Assembly (NCBI RefSeq): GCF_008831285.2
Contig: NC_045148.1
Location: forward strand, 13,432,802 to 13,496,801
DNA length: 64,000 nt
Direction of reading: 5' to 3'
From: Nymphaea colorata
Taxonomy: Eukaryota; Streptophyta; Magnoliopsida; Nymphaeales; Nymphaeaceae
Below are positions 35,094-45,358 of the stretch, piece by piece (positions within the stretch are counted from its first letter, which is position 1; the number at the start of each line of letters is the position of its first letter). Position numbers and translations under genes: made by a program. The notes beneath the pieces are model-generated. The model saw only the letters and a program-made list of their open reading frames with translations. It searched no databases and was not told the DNA's origin.

Positions 35094-36309
35094 ATATTAG
35101 CAGAAAGGTTCCAAGTTGGCAGTTGCATGGCCTCAACTTGGTTATCCGCTTGCTGAGCTTGATTGGCTCATGTAGTTTGTGGAAACCGTAATGTCAATCC
35201 AATCTATATAGAAATAATGTAGGTATTGACTAGCCGTGGTGGAGTGAAACCAATTTTGCTCAAAATAAGTAATTAGGTTCATGGTCCTTCAGGTGATTAC
35301 CATGATTCATTGGCATGAAAGGTGGCCTTGTCATTGTTTGTATGGTTCCAAGTCGGTAATTGTTGTTGTTCCTTTCTGTCTAATATTCTTTGAACTTGTT
35401 GATTCCAAGGTTTTAGAAGCAACAACTTGCTAGTCTTGTTGGATCTTGCAGGCCTTCATATCATACTCGATTAATCACATTTCATTGCTATATGTTAAAG
35501 TTAAACCACTCATTGTGTTGGTCTTTTGTGTTCCTTTTATTATTTGCACTCTATCTCCAATTAATCTTTGGAGTAACTTGTTGATCAGGTTTGTTATCTT
35601 GATTGTGGATAGTGCCACAGCTCTATACAGGACAGATTTTTCAGGAAGAGGGGAACTCTCCGCAAGGCAAATGCATCTTGCTAAGTTTCTCAGAAGCCTG
35701 CAGAAGCTTGCAGATGAGGTAGGCATTAGCTTCTTTCTTTAGCTAAGTTTCTTCTTTCATTCTTTATGACCATCTTTTTGTCCTGTGTTGGTAGGTCATT
35801 TGTCCTACTTGTCTTGAGGTTAGGGTTTAGGGATTGATAGTTGATGGTGGTAGTGACTCATGAAAAAAGAATTCAGTGGTTTCCTCTAATTGATGGTTTA
35901 TGTTGCATGTTGTCTTTGTTCATTGTGTTCGACATTTGAATCAAGTCCATTTCACTTGCTCAGGCATCTTATATTCTTGGCTGATGGCTCTATAATGAAC
36001 TTCTGTAAAATGACCTTCTTTTGGTCACCCAAATTAAGCCACAGAACTTGATACTCTGAACCCGAAGCAGAGTTAGCTTCTTCTACCAAGATCTAGCTAG
36101 GTTTTACGAAGTTACAGTTAGATCGTGCTGCAGATTTCTTACGAATTTTCCTTGCTGCGGTTTGGTGTAGCAGTCGTGATAACTAATCAGGTCGTTGCTC
36201 AAGTGGATGGATCTGCTATATTTGCGGGGCCCCAATTCAAGCCCATTGGTGGCAACATTATTGCACATGCTTCTACCACGAGGTTTAATCTCAACTCTAG
36301 TATTTGTTC

Positions 36310-36500
36310 TGTAACACCCCAGAAGTTTAGTCCCGTATCGAAAATTGTGAGGGATCTTCAAGGGCTTATAAGGGGGGGCTATTAATGAGATGATTGTCCT
36401 GGTTCCTAGCCTTTTTAGGATTGGAACCGAAACTGCTAGGGGGCGGGTTGGGATCCGTCGAACCAAGGGCCGGAGCCCGGGAGTGGGTCGGGTTGTTATA
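36310..36500 (+). repeat. 5' LTR of the TRIM
   Basis: 191 bp, begins TGTAACACCCCAG and ends GGTTGTTATA. It contains a TATA-like GGCTTATAAG that could act as promoter. Confidence 0.92.
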
Positions 36501-36501
36501 G

Positions 36502-36513
36502 TGGTATCAGAGC
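36502..36513 (+). other. Primer-binding site of the TRIM (tRNA-iMet type)
   Basis: TGGTATCAGAGC one base after the 5' LTR; this is the classic plant retrotransposon primer site complementary to the 3' end of initiator methionine tRNA. Confidence 0.9.
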
Positions 36514-36568
36514 AGTTTCAACACTCGGACCTGGGGTCCCACACGCGTGTGCCTTAAGGGGGGTGGAT

Positions 36569-36758
36569 TGTAACACCCCAGAAGTTTAGTCCCGTATCGA
36601 AGATTGTGAGGGATCTTCAAGGGCTTATAAAGGGGGGCTATTAATGAGATGATTGTCCTGGTTCCTAGCCTTTTTAGGATTGGAACCGAAACTGCTAGGG
36701 GCGGGTTGGGATCCGTCGAACCAGGGGCCCGAGCCAGGGAGTGGGTCGGGTTGTTATA
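36569..36758 (+). repeat. 3' LTR of the TRIM
   Basis: 190 bp, same ends as the 5' LTR, with GGCTTATAAA in the TATA-like position. It is followed directly by the second copy of the TGTTC target duplication. Confidence 0.92.
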
Positions 36759-37218
36759 TGTTCTCTTACTAGCTTTACTATTATGAATTTTTTTGTAGTG
36801 AGGTTCAAATGAGTTGTCCTAGGCCGCTCCTTTTCTACAAGAGTGCAACTACTTGATTGCCCAAAATTTCGTTTGCTTGGCAGAAGATAGCTGGGTTCAC
36901 TTGATTCACGGGGTTGTCTGTCAGAGCGTTCAATTTGGCAAATTTTTTTGCATATTTTGTTTATTCAGTAGGGTGCTATTTCTTATGGTAGGAGAATGCC
37001 CTTCAGTATGAAATTTTTATTTGTTTTTCGTGTATGTATATTTTTACTTTTCCTTTGGATTTTTATATATTTTTATATACTTATTATGTGTTAGGCTTGC
37101 TCTACGGAAGGGGAGGGGAGAAGAGCGCATCTGTAAAGTAATAAGCTCACCATGCTTAGCTGAGGCTGAAGCACACTTTCAGATCTCTACGGAAGGTGTG
37201 ACTGATGTTAAGGACTGA

Positions 37219-40200
37219 AGGATGCTAGCTATCAAACTCATGTTTTTTGGCCGACATATATGCATGCATATCTTAGTACAAATTGAGATGGAAAGTATTG
37301 CATCTAAGTGTTACATAGAAGTCGTTGGAAGTTGCTTTCTAAATGAACTGGAGTCAATGGCTAATTTCCAAAGCAGTTGCTAAGGCAATACCCCAGCAGT
37401 TTAAAGGCAATGTAAATTTCTATATGCATGTGTGGAAACGTTCTTTTGTATATCTGAAATGTATATGTTATTTCCCTAATCATCAAACGCGCATGAGGCA
37501 GTCCCTGCTTCTTCCTGCCTTCAATTTTCTTTTCTGTCCAATGTAAGGACTGGAAACAGCTAAAGATTGGGAATTTCCTGCATTGCTTCACTTATAAACG
37601 GAGGTGTTAGGACTCTAGCAGGCCCACGGGCTTCTTTCTGCTTATGGATTGCACGATGCTCCCGTTGCTTGCATCAAAGCCTCTGCGTCCATCAGGCATT
37701 AGAAGAGTACTCTCAAGGGTCCTCCCTCGAAGAGGTTTGTGTTTCTATTGCAAGGTCAAATAGTTGCTATTCTTGTATTTTGCAGCTTACCGTCAGTGGT
37801 TAAAAATCACCTGTCATGTACGTATTCATGGTTCCCAAGTTATTTTTCTTCTTTTAAAGGGCCATGTGTCATCAAGTCCACTATTTCCGAACTTGGAAAA
37901 GGGTCGAGTTAACTGATTGACTGATAATGCTGAATGTTCGTTTCGTTCAATCTCATTCCATTTGTAGTTCAAATGTAACTCTTCTATGACCTCTCAAATT
38001 CTTCCATTTCACCGTGAGCTTCCCTGGTACTCATCCTAAACTTTTCTAGACTGCATGTATTTTTCTCGCACGTTCCGTGGACAGTAGGTTTGTGGCCTCG
38101 CAATGATTCTCCACATTAGATTCCGTCCAGCGAACTGCTGATATGGATGGTACCAAAGAACGAAACCATCAGTCGGAGGTCGTTCAGTATAAAGTTGGAT
38201 TGGTTCCTACACCAATTTGGGTGCATCCTGCACCCGCCAGGCATGGTCTAAAATCCTTGGGTGAAATAACGTGCAATTCTCGATTTGATCTAATTGAACC
38301 GATTTCTGGGTCGTGTGCGGGTACTGGCATTGGTCATACTCCTGTCATCCGAAAACTGCGAAATGAATTATAGGTTCATGCCAAAAGGGCAAGACAGTCC
38401 TCTCTAGGATAACCTGCCTTGTTTTTTTAATTCATCAAACCTTGATGCAATATAAGTGATTGATATTAGATTGCTCACATATAAGCAGGCCACACCACAG
38501 TGAACCATCTGTAGTTTCAGAGTATAATTCTTAAAAACCAAGCCCAACAGTCTTTTGAAGAATCGTCTAACATCAAAATGCATCATTTGGAAAAATCAAA
38601 GTACATACTTTCCAGTATACAATTGTTAGTTGAGAACCGTTTTCCATTTTATTGTATAGAAGAAATGTAAACTGCTATCATTTTGCTCAGCCAAGCCAAA
38701 GTTAGAAGAGGAGAAAAACGATGGCAAGGTAGGTTTTGACACTTATCAGCAAAAGGTTCTCGTCTCTTAAAAAAACGCACAGAAACGCGAGGCTTAAATA
38801 CAGGTGTATAAAGTAGAAGGTGGGCTATTAAATGAGGGTTTTCTGTAGTTAGAAAAAAAAAAGAATAAGAATTAGAAGAAGGAGAAAAGGATGATGGGGG
38901 GAGAAGACGGTGAACTTCCGGTGCTTAGAATAGTTTGCTGGGATGTAAGAAGCTATGGTGATGCAGCTGATGCTGTGACTTTCAAGTCAGTAATCTCTTT
39001 TCCTTTCTTGCAAGTCACCGGCGCCGACCTATTCTTTTCTAGACCATGACCCTGGAAATCAAGGAGGCGCTCTTCAGATATTGTACTAGGGCCTGCGCCA
39101 ACACAAGTGGAGATTTTTAGAGGAAAGGCGGCTCGCCCCCCAAAGATTCAACCAGTGCTTCTCAGCCAGTCGGCGCCTTCACTTCAATGTATGTGCATGT
39201 CTGGGCATCTATTTTGTGTTCGCCGAAAGACGGTAAGTAAATTGAAGAATTGAAAAGTTTAACATGCAAGAGAAGGAGACGAGACGAGGGGGATGAATGG
39301 GCCGAGAAGGAGACGAGACGAGGGGATGAATGGGCCTGACCCGCTTTTCTAGTGTATCAAAATACCCCGTAAACGACCTTCCCTACCCAAAAGGAAAAAG
39401 GTAGGTACAGTTGGGCCTCTCATGGCGTGCACTAAATTCTGCATTAATTTACTTCAGGTCAGAGGACAGTGCCCTGGTCTTCCTCATCGTTGTTTCTTTT
39501 ATAATTATTTTTCCTGTTTATGACCGAACGCGTGAACTTCCTCCGCCGATTAGTGTGGTGAATAGGAACCAATTAATGTAGTTCTCAAGAATTTTTAAAA
39601 AAAAATATTTTGCTCTGCCATGTGCCCATAGCGATGATGATCACCGAAAGAAGGAAGGAAGTGATATTCTGGACGTAAGCGAGATAAATATTATATAGTT
39701 GGTGAGGCGGGGGTCCATTCATTGAGGCTTGGGCCCGCTATTTCACATAAACTAAAAAAAAAAATAGCAAGATGAAGGCAGTGAAAGGAACAGTGTTATC
39801 AACCGACGCGTACATCCCAAGCAGTCACATGCATGTGCATGCAATGGCTAGTTATCCACGACGCAGACGGGACAGATGGGTAATGATGAACTCGATGATG
39901 ACGATATTTCAAAAACATAAATAAAAAGTAAGTTCTTTCCACACAAAATAAATTAAAAAAAACACGTTTACGTAGCGTAGAGAGATACCAAAAGCGTTCC
40001 GGGTCGGAGCAGCCGTCCTCCTAGGGCCAGGTAGCTACTGGCTACGTCCAGGCCTAAGCTTTAGTTTTAATATGTCGGAGTCTTGGGAAATCGACCGAGG
40101 AAGAGAGAAAGGGTGAGGGAGCTCGTTAGTGCCTGAGTAATACCCGGTCGTTAAGCTGCGGCTGGACGCAAAGGTAACGAGTAAAGGAAGCCTTTTGCCG

Positions 40201-41611
40201 TGTAAGGGAGCTGCACCTCTTTCTAAAGGATGGCGTCTTTCTTATAGGAATGCGTCTCAAGCAGCAACCAAACTGCTGGATGCTTATGAAAACGGAGTTT
40301 CATCTCTACAGAAGGTGGATTCTGATAACAGCCTTAGCGGGGACTGCTCGTGGGGCTGCAGAATTTTCGCATGGATTGATTGATGACCCTCTTTCATACG
40401 TCGATCAAATGGGGCCGCTTTGTTTACTACGCACCAAGGTCTCGTCAGCTACGCTAGGGACGATCCGTGGCATATGAAATTGATTCCAAGAATCAAAAGA
40501 AATCGTCTGCAACTAGGAGAAAGCGACGACTAATTAAGTTGGGATAGCACTTTCCACTTTCCAGGCAAAGATGATTCGCCATAGATCCGGCACTCATCTT
40601 TACTGGGGACCCGTGCCTTTCTTTCCATGAAACCTTATCGTAGGGTCCAACAATCTGATTCTCATGGTTTTTGATTTATCAATCATTTGCCGTATGGATG
40701 GCCATCGCTCGAAACAGCAGGCCCCGCGTTTGCAACCGCCTCGTGGTTGACGGTCGCAGACGACGACCGCTTCATTCCTGGCGGGCCATCCATATCTCCC
40801 TGAATTTTGTAGGGGGGGGGGCCGGACAGGACGGGCCCCGGCCCCTAAGAAAGAGAATTTGATAACAGTGTCATAGAATGACCACAGCTGTTTGGGGGCC
40901 TCCCAACTCCCTCCCTGATTGACTGCCCGGAGCTTCAGCCTTGAGTGGACTGAAGGTCCGACCATGCAGAATTGAATGCTTTTTTCAAGCATCAGAGGCC
41001 AAGCATCCAACACTACGATTTCAACAACATCCATCCGAGCCAAGCCAAAGTTGTAGGGGATCAACTGTGAGACGAACCCGACTTCGGGCTTATGTCCTTG
41101 CAGTTCCTTCGCATGCAATCAGAGATATGTAGGAACAAAGTAGCGGGAGCCCAAAGTTGCAGTTAGGGAGAAAACAAATTCTCTACAAGCACTTCTAGCG
41201 AGAGTTGAGGCCGCCAAACCAAGACAAAGGAGAGTGCCCCAAAAAAATGGCGAATGAGCTATCTGATTCTCAAAAGGGGTGCTTTAAGCTCAGATGAGGG
41301 ATATCACCCTTTTCAGTCCCTAGAAATATGTATCGAATAGCCAGTGCACATGGTCTCCTCAGAATAACACAGTAAGGAAGGCAGAATGTCGCAGTCTGTT
41401 TTGCCCATTGTGAACAAAGCCAACCATGTCATTGATGATATTTCATGTCAAATCTGAACATATCTCTCTCTGTCATGACTCCACAACCAAGGCGGCAGGA
41501 AAGCATGCGCTCTTTCTTATAATTTAAATTTCTTTTTCTTGGGATTTGGACACAAAGAAATTGGGGCCCTAATGAAAACTAAAATTTGGCAATTTCATTT
41601 TTTTTTTTTTT
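37219..41611. other. Intergenic region, RAD51 locus to remorin gene
   Basis: No gene recognised. The longest open frame (40600-41118, minus, 172 codons) has no domain I know. Others, such as 38143-38373 and 40195-40383, are short and lack supporting structure. A 34-bp tandem duplication lies at 39270-39336. GC-rich patches lie near 40700-40860. Confidence 0.5.
39270..39336. repeat. Tandem duplication, about 34 bp x 2
   Basis: 39270-39303 and 39304-39336 both read GAGAAGGAGACGAGACGAGG and end ATGAATGGGCC; they differ by one G. Confidence 0.9.
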
Positions 41612-44600
41612 TTATCGGAAACAGCCACAAGGCGAGTTTTCTTGGAAGAGTGCGTCCTGGCTCTTCATCTTTTGCGATTGTTGGGACGCCCTAAACATGT
41701 GCTGGGAATGCTGAAGTTGGGCAGCTGCCCTCCACTCCTCTGCCTTCCTGTGCACCCCGGCCATTCTTTTCATGAGCTTCTCTTCAAGGTTTGACCGCAT
41801 CTTCTGTATCTTCACCTGCAACAGGTTCAGTAAACCCCGTTACACATTACACAGACGGTCACCTGTAGCAATTTCCCTTCTCTTCCTTTCCCAATGCTTT
41901 CCCTCTCTTTTATTTCCTTTTCTTTTTTTTTTTCTTTCGAAACATAAAAAAGAGAAAAGCTTTCACTTTGAAGATATATAAACAAGGAACTAGCTAGTTT
42001 CCGAAAATCTTGCAAAAAACCATTTTTACAAGAGATAAGGACATTATGACGAAATAAAATTTTAAGGCCATACTTTACAATATGTGAACACTTGACAAGC
42101 TAGCACTAAGATGCCTCGTATATAATGTAATTGCACTATTATCAAAGCACCTTTAGCATCGCAGACATATTTGTATCACCTGCAGTACCGATTCAGAGCT
42201 AATAGAAAGAAACATAGCAGAATCATGTTATTGATTTCCACTCTAGTGAAAATAAGAGTACCTCAGAAGACTACGCTGTTAATCACAACTGTTGACCCAC
42301 GGGTAGGGATAAGCAAAACCCAGACCACGGAAAAAAACAAACAGCAGCATAAGCTATTGCATGTAAGCCGTTGCATAATCAAGCGGATTTTTTTCGTACT
42401 AACAACTCTAATAAACTGCAAGGACCCGAACAAGCCAGGACAAACCAAACCCTGCATTAGAAGCAATACTGCGTTGTCAAGAATCAAGATCATATCAATG
42501 ACATCACCATCCAAACTAAATTGTTCTTCCGAAAAGAGAACGAACACAGGCTATCACGGGTAATAACTTTGGTTCTCGAATTGAATTCTAGCACGCTCTC
42601 TAGGCATTAAAATCGAAAAATAACTCCCATCAGACGTCTACGAACAGACTTACCATCATCCCGGAGAAAAATGAGAGATGAAGAGGGGAAAAAAGAAAAA
42701 GTTGAGAGAGAGATGAAGAGGGGAAAAAAGAAAAGTAAAAAGAGATAAAAAGGGATTAACGATCTCTCCACGTCGAATAGGAAATTGACCGAAATCAACC
42801 ACACAATTATGGGATGGGCGTAGCATTTTCAACGGACCCATTAAAAATTGAATAAAAAAATTACCATACCTTCATAAAGAAATACGTCGACTTTTCCGTG
42901 CACAGTTTTGAATCTTGAGGGAACGAAGCACGGTCTCAAACGTCGACAGAAGGGTACAACAGCCAAGAGGGTATCCATGTGAGTTTGCGGGCGGAGAAAC
43001 AAAACAATAGAAAAAGAAAACTGCGGGGCTCGAGGTAGCAGGTTGAAGCCAGAAATTCCCAGCTAAGCACAGGAATAGTCATTTCCTCAACGCAAAAAAT
43101 GAGCATCAGGACACTCAGCGAGCTATTTCTTGGGAGATAATAAAACAATGTCTAGGAGCTATATGCACTAGAAAATGAGGGAGTTCCTGTCATATTAACG
43201 TGACAGCTTGGTTTAAACTTAAAGAGAACACCCTCACAACACTCTGTTCTATATGAGAATATTTCATGCTTCTAAAAGTTCTATCCAAAGCTTTCCCAGT
43301 AGAAGAACGTTACAAAAACGACGAAACTTTGACGCCGCACGTCCACATTAGTAGAATCTTCTACTGCGCTTCGATGACTTGGAAGGAGTAATCGTTTTTG
43401 CAGTTGTGAAGTATAACTTTTTTTTTCTTAGTGCAAACAACGATGTAGAGAAGGAAAAAAGGTATATACAGATTTTATATTAGAGGGAAAATACTTTCAA
43501 GTTTCCAACTGAAGAACCAACCTCTAGCTTTCTTGACTGCGCCTCTGCTTTTGCACTTTGTAGGTTCACCCAAGCCTGAATCCTTGCTTCTTCCCTCTGA
43601 TACCTACAAGGACATGCGGTAATCAAGAATGAAAATTTCACCATCAGAAAGGAAAAATGCACATTCTGCAGGAAACTAGCATGAACCGCTGGCGACGACA
43701 ACAGGTTGGCTCAAAATTCAGAAGTTTGGGATTGTGTGACTTCGTATGAAAGTAAAGCTCATATCCAGCAATATACCGACTTTTTCAAATCCATAATAAG
43801 GGGAGAACGTCTGGAAACAATTAAGACTAAGAGGAGCCTAAAAGGAACCGTTCGAAGTACTTCGCTAAAATTTCTGAACCTACAGAAGGAATCAACATTT
43901 GGAAGTTTATCAAACACTAGTTCTTTGGAAAACAAACTAAGCCAGGAACACAAGCAACAAGAAACCAGTCAGAATAGAATATAGTCACAAATGTATTGCT
44001 CTTTGTCACCTTATGCAGCACTTAGTTTTCTCTTCATCATCCCAGAGAGAAGCCTTGCAATCTCCGATGCTCCTCCTTCCAGTCCCCATCTCAAAATGTC
44101 TTAAACTCTTTGAGATTTCTTCTTCCTCCTCTTCTCTCGAACTCCAATTGGATGTGCCAAGATCGATACAATTGAACTGGTTCCCGAGATTAAATTTGGC
44201 AAAATGGCAATCCTGAATCTCCGAGATGTCTATAGCTGAGTTTGGGAGAGGATCACCGAGTGGCCCAGACCTTGTTGCTGGTGTATTATGCCTGGGTGGT
44301 GAAGGGATCTTGATGGGTGTTGGGCACCTAGAGTTTCTTGAGCTCGCAAGAGGTGTCATCTCTGTTCCAATGTCCCTGTGACGTATCTCCGTCACAGCAT
44401 CAGTACCAGCATCCTTCATGGTTTCAGCTTCCGAACTTCTAAACAAGAACCCTTCTTTGAGTGGCTCGCAATATCTAAAATTTACTACCACGGGCTCCAC
44501 ATTGTCCGCATATTTATCTGCAAACAAGCAACAGAGTATTCAGCGGAAGTGGTAGTAGCAGCAATAGTTGGAGGAGGAGCGGAAGTGTTAATGGCAGAAC

Positions 44601-45358
44601 GTTGTCAACAGCAGTAGAGGGGGGGGGAGGAGGAGGTAATATTATACCAAGAAAAGTAGATTTTTGATCAGAAGGAAAAGGCCCATTATTGCTGTGGACC
44701 AGAGTTGGCACTTTCTCATCTGAAACCCTGACCTTTCCTGCAAAAGTCTCAGTTTGGTAGGGAGCTCGGTTCTGTTGTATGTCATGGGCTACTTTTGGGG
44801 GCTCAGGTTTTATGGCATGCGCAGGGGACTCGTTGCATGACGAGCTGATAAGCCATTTCTCTGCATCATCCCATTTGGAAGGGAAAGGTTTTCTTGAGAA
44901 GTTGGCAAGGGGTGATCCAGTGGCGTTGAAACTGGAAACAGGTCTGCCAGGGGTTGATGGAGTTTCCAGTGACCTTCTTTGACCTATAAGAAGACCGGCT
45001 TCTCTTACTCTGTTACCAGGACTACCGACAAAGCGTTTGGGGTCTGCACTCGGCTTAGCCATGGGAAAAGACTTCACAAACTCTGAGGTTTCCATGAGAT
45101 TGAGCTTGCACAGTGGAGCAGTGTGGTCTGCAAATGGGTTTTCTGTGTCTTTATTGTCAACGCTTGTATTAACCTCCAATGGTGATTCCTGGTACAGCAA
45201 AGACGGCCATAAGTAAGAATGAACTGAAACAACCAACTGAAAAGAAACACTGTTTGGCCAAAGAGGAAAAGAAAAAGGCACAAAAAGCTTAGGTGCTTTA
45301 CCTTCTTGGGTTGAAACAGGTATGTGTGTTGAAGGTGCTTTGGGTTCTTGAGATCCAT
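41612..45358 (-). CDS. Remorin family protein (C-terminal remorin domain), 463 aa
   Basis: Five exons on the minus strand: 45302-45358, 44648-45188, 44010-44517, 43522-43603, 41612-41815, in phase over 1392 nt. The first 365 or so residues are Ser/Pro-rich and probably disordered, with TPSTPGRP and PTPIKIPSPP stretches. The remorin domain follows from about residue 370: YQREEARIQAWVNLQSAKAE, then KIQKMRSNLEEKLMKRM and HRKAEEWRAAA. It is the usual charged coiled coil that drives oligomerisation. The end is SPCGCFR; cysteines near the C-terminus of remorins serve in plasma-membrane anchoring, often by S-acylation. Remorins organise membrane nanodomains in signalling and pathogen responses. The long N-terminal region places it among the large remorins. 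The intron before the last exon (1.7 kb) contains a small duplicated purine-rich block. Confidence 0.93.
42673..42734. repeat. Duplicated 27-bp purine-rich block in the remorin intron
   Basis: Copies at 42673-42699 and 42708-42734, spaced 35 bp apart, both begin GAGAGATGAAGAGGGG and run into an A-rich end. Confidence 0.85.

Larger units (their letters stand above)
36310..36758 (+). mobile_element. TRIM (terminal-repeat retrotransposon in miniature), complete, 449 bp
   Basis: Two LTRs (36310-36500 and 36569-36758) flank an internal segment of only 68 bp. The internal segment has a primer-binding site TGGTATCAGAGC (36502-36513), complementary to initiator tRNA-Met, and ends in a purine-rich tract just before the second LTR. 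The element is flanked by a 5-bp target duplication, TGTTC (36305-36309 and 36759-36763). The LTRs start TG and end TA, a known non-canonical end type. The LTRs differ by about five substitutions and one indel, which suggests recent insertion. It has no coding capacity and would need proteins from another element. It lies in the last intron of the RAD51 locus. Confidence 0.93.
30415..37218 (+). pseudogene. RAD51: RAD51 recombinase locus, disrupted: no Walker A exon, internal rearrangement
   Basis: Recognisable exons: 30415-30510 (ends HGPFPVEQLQ), 33347-33491 (helix-hairpin-helix region, LLQIKGITEAKVDK), 33643 to about 33748 (breaks off after GLDKIL), 34689-34783 ([19 protein letters not shown]), 34855-34968 ([19 protein letters not shown]), 35589-35718 (Walker [13 protein letters not shown]), 36134 or 36161 to 36282 ([16 protein letters not shown]), 37095-37218 (ends [10 protein letters not shown] and TGA). 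RAD51 forms the strand-exchange filament in homologous recombination and needs ATP binding through Walker A (family sequence GEFRSGKTQ). That exon should lie between 33748 and 34689, but the space holds an inverted repeat and pieces of alanine aminotransferase. Other defects: the intron 2 donor is GC, the usual acceptor before FGVAV reads GG, and a TRIM element sits in the last intron. The remaining exons are open and in phase, so the damage is recent or an altered protein is still under selection. I favour a young pseudogene. Confidence 0.8.

Noticed and set aside
38143-38373. 76-codon open frame beginning MDGTKERN
   Set aside because: No family resemblance and no flanking exons that join to it.
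40600-41118. 172-codon minus-strand open frame
   Set aside because: No recognisable domain, no clear promoter or splice sites, and the composition does not resemble the confirmed exons. Left as intergenic.
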